Assembly (NCBI GenBank): GCA_964030475.1
Contig: CAXIPT010000013.1
Location: forward strand, 1,138,213 to 1,202,212
Source of the DNA: Tethya wilhelma
Taxonomy: Eukaryota > Porifera > Demospongiae > Tethyida > Tethyidae
Direction: 5' to 3'
Length of the DNA: 64,000 nucleotides
The notes under the pieces are model-generated. The model was not told the DNA's origin. It saw nothing but the letters and a program-made list of their open reading frames with translations, and searched no databases. Of this stretch, positions 33,384 through 44,106 are shown piece after piece. Positions within the stretch are counted from its first letter, which is position 1, and every line of letters begins with the position of its first letter. Position numbers and translations under genes: made by a program.

Positions 33384-33536
33384 TTGTTGGAAAGAGAATG
33401 AGCTAAATAGTAGCTTGAGAAGCCTTTTAGTGGCAAGCGCTCAGTTTTTGCAGAGTTATTCGCGTGAATATTTGTATTGCGCTAATGGGCCATCCGTGCC
33501 ATTCCTATGTACCCAGTACTACCGTACTGGGAATAA
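33384..33536 (+). repeat. Family A right end
   Basis: The last 150 bp of family A, finishing with CCCAGTACTACCGTACTGGG plus AAT. It directly abuts the start of the second gene copy and is absent at the equivalent site of the first copy (about 32605), so it is an insertion difference between the two copies. Confidence 0.85.
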
Positions 33537-33649
33537 AGTCAGACTATTAGTGCCACAGTACTTGTGGAGTATATGCATGTACGCAGGACAGTTAAGTCAT
33601 GCATTAATTTTTTGGTTTGTTTGTTTGTTTGTTTGTTTGTCAACACTAG

Positions 33650-34666
33650 ATATGCATCTCGATGCCTTCTCATTCCTTTTTTGCAACCCAAGCTCTTCAT
33701 GACTATGTCAAATACATGCAGATTGTCCACCTTCAGAAGAGACTTGAGAACTATATTGGATTTTGCATCAGTTTGGGGAAACAGTTTTTCTCAACAAGCC
33801 TTTCTGAAGTGGACAATGATCTTCTACCAAACTTATTTAAGAAGGCTCCATCCAACCTAAACCCTAGATTGATTCCTTCATATGCCATGTTGCTGTGGTT
33901 TACATTACAGGTACATAATACTGTAGACAATATTATAGTTATGAATGCATGCTTCACGTCCACCTCATACAGATTCTCAAAAAAGCTGGTGAAGAGCTTG
34001 AGACTGCCCACAAGGAACCCATCTTCATGTTCGTTGTTGAACAAGTCTTCCCATTTGTGGCACGTAGTACTAAACCTCAGTCTGCTGACAGTATCACTTG
34101 TGCAGACCAACTGTCAAATCATGAGGTTTTTGATTCATTTGCAAAGGAATTGGCTAAAAAAGGTTGATAACATTTTAAGGAAAAGGTACATACTACAATA
34201 ACTATTATTATTCTTAAAGCTTTGATAATACCGTATAGCTCCAAATTTTCGTGGTACAATATTTTCGTGAATTTCGTGATTTGACCGTATATCACGAAAA
34301 TTTTCTCCACGAAAATTTAGAAAACCGTATATCGGCAATATAATTTCAGAGATCGTGATTCACGAAAATTAGCTCAAAACGGCAAAGACAGACTTTTCAC
34401 GAACTTTTTGAACCACGAAAATTTGGAGCTATACGGTATATACATCGTATATGGATAAATTATTAAATATCACTTGTGCAACCTTCAACTTCATATCAGA
34501 AGAAAATTGTATTGGGGTGAAACTTGAACGAGTTCCTAATCTTTCTCCAATCACGAAACACAATGTGGAAAGGTGCTTGAAGAGTGACAAATCTATTGGC
34601 ACTCTTAATATACTACGCCACTTTGAACACACTTCTAATTCTGGCAAAGTAACCAAGAAAATTTAA
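33650..34666 (+). CDS. Candidate host gene exons, second assembled copy
   Basis: The same two exons as 32713-33226 with a few substitutions (33650-33910 and 33973-34163). The intron then carries a MITE (34231-34436). An exon in 34451-34666 follows, reading NFISEENCIGVKLERVPNL then ITKHNVERCLKSDKSIGTLN. It probably continues into the repeat-containing C-terminus at 34813-35320. No domain recognised. Confidence 0.45.
34231..34436. mobile_element. CCGTATAGC MITE, copy 2, with empty site nearby
   Basis: 206-bp foldback with ends CCGTATAGCTCCAAATTTTC and its inverse. The first gene copy has the uninterrupted site GATAATATATACATCG at about 33285. Comparison shows exactly one TA duplicated, so the ends and the TA target are established from the sequence itself. 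Confidence 0.95.
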
Positions 34667-34812
34667 CTGTAATCCAACAACCTCATTGTTAAACATATGC
34701 ATATACATGCCGATACAGGAAAGCGTTCCGATGGTAGCAAATATACAATGTCATGTTTATAACTATATCTATGCATCCATTGGGATATAGGTTTAAAGAG
34801 TAATGACTCTTG

Positions 34813-35320
34813 TACCAGACAGCTCAGGTTCAAACCGACAGCCAGCAAAAGTTGATGGTGAGCAGCCACAGCCAGTTCACATCGAAAACAACCTACAGCC
34901 ACAGCCAGCAAAAGTCAACAGTGAGCAGCTCACTTTGAAAAGAATGACCTGCAGCCACAGCCAGCAAAAGTAGACAGTGAGCAGCCATAGCCAGTTTACA
35001 TTGAAAAAAACGACCTGCAGCCACAGCCAGCAGAAGTGGACAGTGAGCAGCCACAGCCAGTTCACATTGAAAAGAATGACTTGCAGCCACAGCCAGCAGA
35101 AGTGGACAGTGAGCAGCCACAGCCAGCTCACTTTGAAAACAACCTGCCACAAGTCAACAGTGAACAGCCACAGCCAGTCGAGATCCAATGTGCAGACTCT
35201 GTAAATGTTGGAAGGAAGAGTAGGATCAAATCAAGGAAACAAAAGTACGAAAAAGATAAACTGTGTGACAAAATATCCAGCTACTTTGAACCTGTGGGTG
35301 GGAAAAGTTGGTGCAAATGA
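34813..35320 (+). CDS. Gln/Pro-rich 22-residue repeat protein tail, damaged
   Basis: A plausible acceptor (CCAGACAG) precedes 66-nt tandem units, about five to six in number, of the type EQPQPVHIEKNDLQPQPAEV. A basic segment (GRKSRIKSRKQKYEKDK) and the terminus CDKISSYFEPVGGKSWCK follow. The KISSYF motif resembles a PCNA-interacting peptide but lacks the Gln. One unit has a 10-bp deletion (about 34928) and another a CAG-to-TAG stop (about 34987), so this allele is broken or spliced around them. Confidence 0.45.
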
Positions 35321-35339
35321 CAAGACTTATATCAGTATC

Positions 35340-35610
35340 ACACATCTTGTTGCTGCATCAATTAATAACTATCACACCAGAGCCTATATGTGTATCATGT
35401 TGTTAATATATGTTGTTGCTATTAATTGTTGTTGTTGTTAATTGTTAAAAGCTGTTGCTGCATCACTTAATAATTATCACACCTCTATGTGTATCATGTT
35501 ATGTTACTGTTTAATATTGTTATTAGCTGTTGCTGCATCAATTAATACCTATCACACCTATGCGTATCATGTAGTTGTACTATATTATTGTTATTATGTA
35601 TTATTATTAT
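35340..35610. repeat. Tandem repeat, 3 units of 75-110 bp
   Basis: Three diverged units, each with GTTGCTGCATCAMTTAATAM followed by TATCACACC and GTGTATCATGT (starts about 35349, 35453, 35529). Confidence 0.75.
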
Positions 35611-35736
35611 TGAACACATCAATTTTATTCTCTATTGGCATTCAAATACTGCAAGCTGATTAATCAGCTAAGTTATCATTTTACATCGGCATTACCTACT
35701 GATCTATTAGACGCCTCTTCCATTCAATATGTCATT

Positions 35737-36320
35737 ACCAGCATTACCAGAATTACCAGCATTACCTCTATTACCTCTGTTACCAGCATTACCATAATTA
35801 CCAGCATTACCTCAATTACCAGCATTATACCATCATTAGCAGCATTACCTCTATTACCAGCATTACCTCTGTTACGTTACCAGCATTACCTCTGTTACCA
35901 GCGTTACCTGTTTCCAGCATTACCTCTATTACCAGCATTACTTATGTTACCATCATTACCAGCATTACCTCTATTACCAGCATTACTTCTGTTACCAGCG
36001 TCACATCTGTTTCCAGCATTACCTCTATTACCAGCATTACTTTTGTTACCAGCATTACCTCTGTTAGCATCATTACCTCTGTTCCCATCATTACTTCTAT
36101 TACCAGGATTACTTGTTACCAGCATCACCTGTTACCATCATTACCTGTTACCATCATTACAAGCATTACCTCTATTACCAGCATTACCTCTGTTACCATC
36201 ATTACCTCTATTACCAGCATTACCTTTGTTACCATCATTAAGTCTATTACCAGCATTACCTTTGTTACCATCATTAAGTCTATTACCAGCATTACCTCTA
36301 TTGCAAGCATTACCTCTGTA
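35737..36320. repeat. TTACC minisatellite (ATTACC strand), array 4
   Basis: About 30 units of ACCAGCATTACCTCTGTT or ACCATCATTACCTCTATT. Opposite orientation to arrays 1-3. Long ORFs on both strands are a by-product of the multiple-of-three unit. Confidence 0.95.
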
Positions 36321-36711
36321 GTGACCACTTGTTAATGCATGTTTGTTTACATTTATTTACTCATCATTTTGTAATCATCTGCATACAATTTCCTGGTCAT
36401 GCTTTTCCACCTGACTACTGATCTCACATCACTCTTAGTCAGTACTTTTACTTTGATGCTTTTAGGTTCTATATTCACCATTCACCTTATCTACTTAACA
36501 CCTGTACCACATCCTTTTACTTCATGCTTTTTGTCTAGGATATTCTTAGGTACACCACACTATTTTTAGTAGCTCATGGATTTTTGTATAAATACCCAGA
36601 GTTTGTAGCTACCACATATTCGCACCACCATCACTATAATCTTCACTTGCAACATTGCATTCAATCTGATTAAAGTTTGTTAGTAGTTCAATCTCAACTA
36701 CTACACCTCTA
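36321..36711. other. Gene-free stretch between arrays
   Basis: Unique-looking sequence without supported coding, bracketed by TTACC arrays. Confidence 0.4.
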
Positions 36712-36840
36712 TTGCAAGCATTACCTCTGTTACCATCATTACCAGCATTACCTCTATTACCAGCATTACCTCTGTTACCAGCATTACCTATTACCAGCAT
36801 TACCTCTATTACCAGCATTACCTTTGTTACCATCATTAAC
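36712..36840. repeat. TTACC minisatellite, array 5
   Basis: About seven ATTACC-strand units. It ends in CATTAACCCTTGGGGTGCGC, where family B begins. Confidence 0.95.
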
Positions 36841-37110
36841 CCTTGGGGTGCGCATGCGCAGCAAGGGTTACGGTAGTCGTTTTGTATGTCTGTCTGTCTG
36901 TCTGTCTGTCTGACAGATTTTTTCTGCACTCTATATCTCAAGAACGGAATGCCCAGTCTTCAAAAATGGCACACCAAGGTAAAATAATCAATATTATCTA
37001 AAAAAATTACACGTAGCATTCAACAAAACCTTGTAGTTCCTGAGATCTGAGGCTTTTCAGCCTCTCTGAACGCTAAGCTTCGAGGCCACACCTGCTATTC
37101 AACTTACTTT
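36841..37110 (-). repeat. Family B interspersed repeat, copy 3, inverted
   Basis: Reverse complement of the 30060 and 31010 copies (CTGTCTGTCTGTCTGACAG, TGTAGTTCCTGAGATCTGAG, GCTTCGAGGCCACACC). The junction with the minisatellite contains a perfect NRF1 palindrome, TGCGCATGCGCA (36849-36860). Confidence 0.85.
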
Positions 37111-37196
37111 GTAGGCAAGTTTAGCACGCAATAATACTATACTCTTATTAATCACGCTGTTTTGGCATATAAGCTTCTGCTGGCTCCACTGTTACT

Positions 37197-37484
37197 ATAG
37201 TCTCGCGGGCCAGCCCCTTTCAAGGAAAGAAAGGGTCTGGTAACACTTGCATAGTGATTTTGTTCAAGAGTCCAGGAATTTCTTGGACCATTTAATTGGC
37301 CACAGCGTGTTAGCTATGTAAACTCCAATAGTGGTCCCTATTGGAGGTGAAGCCATTGCATTACTTGTCAATTTTGATAACAGCAAAACCACACTATAAT
37401 CTGCTGACAGTGCAGAACAAACTACTGATAGCAGTGTTACCAGACTCTTCCTTTCCCTTGGGAAGAGTCTGGCCTGCGAGACTA
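37197..37484. mobile_element. hAT-type MITE with perfect 8-bp TSD
   Basis: 288 bp with inverted ends ATAGTCTCGCGGGCCAG / CTGGCCTGCGAGACTA. CTGTTACT occurs immediately on both sides (37189-37196 and 37485-37492). There is no coding. Confidence 0.9.
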
Positions 37485-37569
37485 CTGTTACTGTACTGGA
37501 AGCTAGATTGTCATGTGTGACAATGTATATTCTATTGCTAGGGTGCCAAGGGTTAAGCACCTTGGAGCC

Positions 37570-38261
37570 TTCATTACCTCTGTTACCATCATTACAAGCA
37601 TTACCTCTATTACCATCATTACCTTTGTTACCATCATTACCTCTGTTACCAGCATTACCTCAATTACAAGCATTACCTGTTACCATCATTACCTGCATTA
37701 CCTCTGTTACCATCATTACCTCTGTTACCAGCATTACCTCTAATACCAGCATTACCTCTATTACAAGCATTAACTCTGTTACCATCATTACCAGCATTAC
37801 CTCTGTCCATCATTACCAGCATTTCCTCTATTATCAGCATTACCTCTGTTACCATCATTACCTCTATTACCAGCATTACCTTTGTTACCATCATTACATC
37901 TGTTACCAGAATTACCTCAATTACAAGCATTACCCATGTTACCAGCATTACCTCTATTACAAGCATTACCTCTGTTACCAGCATTACCTGTTACCAGCAT
38001 TACCTATTACCAGCATTACCTTTATTACCAGCATTACCTTTGTTACCATCATTACCTCTGTTACCATCATTACCAGCATTACTTCTATTACCAGCATTAC
38101 CTTTGTTACCAACATTACCTCTGTTACCAGTATTACCTCTATTACAAGCATTACCTCTGTTACCATCATTACCAGCATTTCCTCTATTACCAGCATTACC
38201 TCTGTTACCATCATTACCTTTTTTACCAGCATTACCTCTATTAAAATCATTACCTTTGTTA
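37570..38261. repeat. TTACC minisatellite, array 6
   Basis: The longest array (about 690 bp) of 18-bp and 9-bp units (ACCATCATTACCTCTGTT). It is interrupted at 38262 by a family D element and resumes at 39496. Confidence 0.95.
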
Positions 38262-39495
38262 CTCAGTGTAGTTAAGGCATGTCCTTAGTGTGGGTATTGA
38301 TTGTTTCCCTCAACAAATGTGTAAGATTTGGAAGCTACTAAAGACATCAGTGGAGGTTAGCTAGCAATATAAACTGTTATGACTATTACTTCAACATTTG
38401 TTAAATATTTTAAACCGGAAGTGGTCACCTCACCACACCCCCTTTTCAATTAAATGAATATTTAATGAGATCACTATTTGTCTTGTATTTTGATTGCTCC
38501 CACTTCATTGTTTAATGAAACCCAGTAAATTTTTATACCAAGATGCTCTATTCTATGTGAGGCAATATAGTATAACTGGAAAATGTGCATTAATCTAAGT
38601 ACTAGTAGCTTATAGGCAATTGTAGCACAAAAATACATGATTTTTTGGTACAATATTTGTTTATAGGCTATACTCACCTTCATCCCTGTATGGAGTACCA
38701 ATTTTCCAGTTAGTACTAGTAACTTCATGCACTAGAGAATTTATTTAATCAATAAAAAGCTAACCTCCAATTGAAAGAACGCGCCGGAGTGAGGCATCTT
38801 TGTTGGCAACTATGCCTGTATTTAACCGCACGCGTATTCAACGGTCGCGTAATTTGCGATTTTTCGCATTTAATATTTTACAGCCATGTCGTTCGAGCTA
38901 TAGGCTTTAGACTTGCCATCCTGTTAGGTAAGGTAGAGCCCTACTAAAATAACAAGTTAGGATCGGGTCTGATTAGTAGGCGTGGAAATATAGGCTTTAG
39001 TCGCGATCGAGGTGAGATCGAGACCTTCAGTTTTAAACGCACGTTTTTTTCCTAGTGCTTTGCAGGAGAAGCTTGACGCTGGCTACGTAGGTGCAGCAAG
39101 GCTTAGGCTATACCTGCATGCAATCGCTTTTGTAGTCCTGCTTTGCAAGCTAGAAAAAAAGCCAAAAGTACGCTACTTATTCAGCGAACTTTCACGGCTT
39201 CCGTTTTGCAAGCTTTTTGAAGGAAGCAAAAGCTAAGCACAGAATTGTTGATGTAGCTATGGTTTATTCCTACCATAACTAAGCTGAACTAGTGAGGAAA
39301 GATAGTAACTTTCTCTATGCTTTCTCTAAAGAAGGAATAAAATAAGGCTGACTAAATTCTCATTAGTATGCATAAATTAATTATTCATGTTCAAAGCTTG
39401 TTCAATGCTTGTCAAATGCATGTATTGGTACAAGCTTTAATTATAATTGGTACTGCCCATACAAAAAGTTGTGGACATGCCTTAACTACACTGAG
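38262..39495 (+). mobile_element. Family D element, copy 2 (inverted relative to copy 1)
   Basis: 1,234 bp with ends CTCAGTGTAGTTAAGGCATG and inverse, inserted in the minisatellite. Removing it and one TA restores the array phase TTTGTTACCAGCATTACC, so the target duplication is TA. Confidence 0.92.
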
Positions 39496-39522
39496 TACCA
39501 GCATTACCAGCATAACCTCTGT
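39496..39522. repeat. End of minisatellite array 6
   Basis: ACCAGCATTACCAGCATAACC continues the array after the family D insertion. Confidence 0.85.
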
Positions 39523-40489
39523 CGGGACAAAAGTGTACCCAGTAATGGTATCACCCAGTCACTATTTCTGCAATTTTCTCTCTATTCATGCTCTGTTCTA
39601 CCAGCAACAAATCTTGAATATAAAATGGCTTCTATAGTTTGCTACTAGCTGGTTAAAAGTGCAGTAAGTCGCTAGCGAATCGATTTTGAGTAAGCTCCAA
39701 AATGAAGATCTGTATTTTTTTTTTGTAAAAGTCCGGATATTTTCCGTATTATAATTATATGCGTGCGCAAATAAATTTGTACACGCGGTATACAACCATA
39801 GATAGTGTAGGCCAACCTACATTATCTATGATACAAACTTCTGTGACACTGGCGATCTGGACACACGCACACCAGATCAGAGCTCAGTACGTAGCTACAC
39901 ACACACATACACACACACACTCGTCACATGACATCCAGTTTCACTGCACTGCTGACTCAGCACAACCAGAAATCGCTCAAGATCCTCTTTTTCCTTGGAG
40001 AAGGGGTGGGGTCTATATAGAGGTTATGCATTCACCTGCTTCAGGTGTTATTTTCGGGCTATTAGGTAGACTTTATTATCTGTTGTAATCAGGCTACGGT
40101 AGACCATACATTATACTACATTATATATACAAATGGTCCAAAATACGACATCCATGCAAGCAAAATTTAAAGCATTTATCATGCTGGGTATCCATAGGCC
40201 ATGCATCTGCGCATCGGTGAATGCCAGGCCTCCAGGTTGCTTTTGAGCCAGCTGAGGAGCAGGGGAAGCTCACTACCTGACTGTACCTCCTTGCATATTT
40301 GGAGAAACACACATGTGAGTTGATATTGTCTAAGTAAAACCTAATGAAGAGGTGGCCTGTAACTGAAATCAAATATGCTTGCAACTTTAGCCAAGCCTGT
40401 TGAAATCATGGCTAAATATATAACATAACCACCTCGCAAATAAACGGTGCCACTGCAACTCTCAATATTCAGCATTGACCAAGGATACG
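39523..40489. other. Gene-free stretch with a small hairpin
   Basis: No supported coding. ATAGATAGTGTAGG and CCTACATTATCTAT near 39798-39834 form a hairpin. A CA-rich tract lies at 39895-39920. Confidence 0.45.
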
Positions 40490-41390
40490 TCAATCCCATA
40501 TGGGTTGCATGGACAGTAAGACTGATGTGATGTTGGCTTAGAAGCATCACCCATATTGTGGATGTGTTGGACTCTTCAAAGCAAAAAAAATCGAGCTAAC
40601 CATCTCTCCTTTTGTTTGTCTTCTTTAATGCAGTCACTGCTCTCATTAGACGCACCCTGTCTTACTAACCAACATGGCTAAGGATACAACACTATCATGA
40701 TGCAGTATTGTGGATGCGCTCAGGACTCTCAAAGTAAGCAAAACTTAGCTAACCATCTGTCCTTTTATTTGCATACTTTTGTGCTATCACTGCTCTCATT
40801 AGACGCAGCCTGTCTTAACTGATGTCATGATGGCTAAGCGGGATGCATCACCTGCAATGTGGATGTGTTCTGAGTAAGCAAGTTCTGTTTAACTTATAAA
40901 GCTAACCTCCTCTCTTACTATTGTTGTCACTGCTCTCATTAGACACAGCATGTCTTACTCCATTGTATATTTGCTAAGGAAAACAAAAGAAGAAAAGATT
41001 ACTTTGGCTAATTTAAAAGAAATTACGTACTTTGAAAGTCCAACACAACCACAATAAGGATGATGTATCCTTTGCCACTGTCATGTCAGTAGAGTAAGAC
41101 ATGGTGTGTCTAATGAGAGCAGTGACAACGAAGAGGTGCTTAGGTAAGTTAAATAGAACTTGCTTACCTTAAACACACCCACATTGCAGGTGATGTATGC
41201 CGCTTAGTCAACGAAACGTCAGTTAGAGTACGACTGGGTGTTCCTAAAGAGAGTAGTGACACCAATAAAGTATGTAAACAAAAGGAGAGATGGTTAGCTA
41301 TGTTGGAAAGGAATTACTTACTTTGAGAGTTCAAAAATAAAGGTGATATAACATACTTTATTGCAGTCACTTTTCTGACTAGATACACTG
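40490..41390. repeat. Inverted array of 140-160-bp repeats
   Basis: The block TCACTGCTCTCATTAGACRC recurs at about 40633, 40788 and 40927 in plus orientation. Inverted forms (GTGTCTAATGAGAGCAGTGA near 41108 and AAAGAGAGTAGTGACACC near 41248) follow, with another direct copy near 41363. Linked blocks (GCTAACCATCTSTCCTTTT, ATGTGGATGTGTT) follow the same order. The symmetry centre is near 41,000-41,060. Confidence 0.8.
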
Positions 41391-41431
41391 TGTCTCCTTT
41401 TGTTTGCCTTCTGCGTACAAAACGCGAAACA

Positions 41432-41631
41432 GAACACTAACATAACCTTTGAACTCATCCTGGAGTATGAAAATAGCCCTGTGGGAGTATTGATCAAGCT
41501 GTTCCAAGTGCTAAAGAGGCAGAACTTACATAAAAGCTCTAAAATCCTATTATTTGTGTCCCCCAATGAAGATAGAAGTGTTATAATAGAATTGTTGTTC
41601 ACTCTGTTTGGTGCTATCTACCAATCAGAGT
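41432..41631 (+). CDS. Candidate internal exon, unknown gene
   Basis: An open segment after a GCGAAACAG acceptor, ending at a strong CAATCAGA|GTAAGTAT donor. It encodes ITFELILEYENSPVGVLIKL then FQVLKRQNLHKSSKILLFVS. Composition looks like real protein and it is not part of the flanking array. Family not recognised, partner exons not identified. Confidence 0.4.
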
Positions 41632-41639
41632 AAGTATCC

Positions 41640-42990
41640 GAATAAATGACTGTGTCATAGAGTTGCTATGTTTGCAGTTACCTGCATTTAAGTCTCAATC
41701 TGTATCAATCTGCAATCAAGCACACACACACATACACACAGTACAGACACGTTACAAAATTATTTGGGACATGGATGCTGTACAATCTGGGCAAAGCACA
41801 CAAATCTAGCTAGATGGCTGAGCAGGCTATTAAATTTCCGTGTATTGAACTTTGGATGTACTTTATTGTTTATTTCCCTCTGACAGCCCTCACGAATGGA
41901 TGTTGTTCACTGTTTTCTCTTATTAAACATCTCACTAGCTGGCTAACTCCACTCTCAATCAGTTATAAATTCAAACTCGGATAACCCGGGGGCCGAGGGG
42001 GGGGGGGATCTATCTGGGGATCCCAGATAGATTTGTGTGAAGGTCCCTGTCTGAGGTTCACAGTATATAATAATTGCTTTTGAAGCAGTAGCAGTCTCAC
42101 TTTAAGTTCTCTAATAGTGGGATAGCAGCTGTCAACTGATTTAGAGGTTTCATTTCAAGACTCATGGTTTCAGTATCCTTTTGGAGTCTGATGTTCTCTC
42201 ATATCTACTCCATACCATCAGCATACTTCCTCTTCTTACTGCGTTTGGTGTGGGAGAATACAGAAGGCAAAAGAGTGGGTCATTCCAGACAAAAAGTGTT
42301 CGCTACGGATCCAGGCCTCCAGTCTTTCCTCTCTACAGCAACTATCCACCTTGTCTTTCACTCTGTATTTTCTGGAAAATGATACAAATGTATCTCAGAG
42401 CCTCTTGTGACAACCTATGTCTTGGCACTCACTCGCCATTGTTTTCAATACTTTTTTGACACTCATTTCGATCGCGCGTGATTGTCACGTGTATACATGA
42501 CGTCATGTGAATACCTCTAGACGTCTGGGGACAGACGAGACTGTATTCAATGGACCTTATTCATAATCATTTTTCTATTTAATGCACACCCATCTCAGGG
42601 GTACTGCTGCTAATGCAGCTGTTGTCTGTTTTTTTTATTTGATATACACAGTTAAGCAAACTTTCAGTTGTACTAAGAAATTCGGCAATTTTGAGTTTAA
42701 ATTGCTACTTTCCCTGGCACAAGCATTTTTCGAGCATACCTTTCAGACAGCCTTGTTCTTCAGTACAATGGGTGATCTTAAGCTCTCTTGGTTCTTTAAG
42801 CACTACAATTTCAATCTATTTAGGCACTAGCGCTTCTCTAGTGTCTGCTCAATCACGTGAGAGTGTTACTTGCACCTACTATCCATTTCCAGGAAGGGAA
42901 AACCACTAGCATTCCTGTGGGTCTTTGTAGAGTACTTGTCATAACATTAGATAAACATGTCCAGTCTTCTTTTTTTCCACCTTAATTTAT
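41640..42990. other. Mostly gene-free stretch
   Basis: Holds a CA-rich tract (about 41710-41740), a G-run and a perfect 10-bp-arm palindrome at 42008-42032. A few short ORFs (42164-42460, 42582-42830) have no other support. It ends just before a THAP gene. Confidence 0.4.
42008..42032. repeat. Short perfect hairpin
   Basis: ATCTATCTGG, spacer GGATC, CCAGATAGAT, next to a run of about 12 G. Confidence 0.85.
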
Positions 42991-43408
42991 GTAGAAATGG
43001 TTCACTCATGTGTTGTTCTTGGGTGCAAAAAACATTCTAACAAAGAAACTTGTAAAGGTAAGTTTTTCACCCTTCCGTTTAGAAACGAGAGTTTGTTGAA
43101 AACTTGGTTGCTGTTGATATGTAAGAGAAGAGAAGAAGTTACAATTAATAGTAGGTTTTGTAGTGCTCATTTTGTAGGTGAGATTAAGTGTAATACTCCA
43201 GAAATATTTCCATGGCCGAAAAGTACCTCACAGGAACTAGACGATTCCATTGTTAATACCCTCCATACTCTTACTCCATTTCAAATAGTAGAGCATGACC
43301 ACTGTTATTGCAATGAAGGTTCATACACTCCCTCCTCACCTTCAACAAGCATGAGCCTCATTCCAGCTGGATCTTCGTATCTATTCCCCCTTACTGTAAG
43401 CGATATAT

Positions 43409-43751
43409 CAGTGGCGTATCCAGGAATTCAGTCTGGGGGTGCTGATACAATGGGGGCACGAAGTGGGCAAAAATTTTGGGGTAGCCACACCCACTTTTGG
43501 GTCACGTGAGCAAAATTATTAATAATTATTAACACGATCGCACCGGATATGGCACTGTGCTCTGCAGTTTTTTCGGCCTTTTCTCTAATTTTATGTAAAA
43601 TTTCACTCTTGAAAGTCAATATAAAGTCTTATCAGCTTATAACTATTTTATCCATTTCAAGTAAAATTCAGTGAACTGCGCTTGTAAGCGATGACGTCTT
43701 TATTTTCTGAGTTAAGGGGTCACCCTGAGCACCATGCTAGATACGCCACTG
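43409..43751. mobile_element. hAT-like MITE (CAGTGGCGTA ends)
   Basis: CAGTGGCGTATCCAGG on the left and TAGATACGCCACTG on the right. Interrupts the THAP-transposase linker. The flanks share only TATAT, so the duplication size is not certain. Confidence 0.75.
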
Positions 43752-43900
43752 TATATTGCCACAAAGCACGATCACACCTAAGTCAGATGTAGCTACTATA
43801 ACCAATCAAACCCTATACCTTCAAGCACCATTTTGCATAGAAGCAATTAAGGATGATGATGAATTTATTAAGCTGTACACAGGATTTGAGAACTGTGATA

Positions 43901-44106
43901 CCGTATAGCTCTAAATTTTCGTGGTACAATATTTTCGTGAATTTCGTGATTTGACCGTATATCACGAAAAATTTCTCCACGTAAATTTAGAAAACCGTAT
44001 ATCGGCAATATAATTTCAGAGATCGTGATTCACGAAAATTAGCTCAAAACGGCAAAGACAGACTTTTCACGAACTTTTTGAACCACGAAAATTTGGAGCT
44101 ATACGG
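43901..44106. mobile_element. CCGTATAGC MITE, copy 3
   Basis: 206 bp, almost identical to 34231-34436, inserted in a TA inside the transposase gene. Confidence 0.95.

Noticed and set aside
35635..38288. Long ORFs of LPALPLLP / ITSITSVT / GNRGNDGNRG type on both strands
   Set aside because: They are translations of the 18-bp minisatellite, open because the period is a multiple of three. No start context, no other protein sequence.
43409..43751. An 8-bp TSD for the CAGTGGCGTA MITE
   Set aside because: Flanks CGATATAT and TATATTGC share only five bases in shifted register; not claimed.
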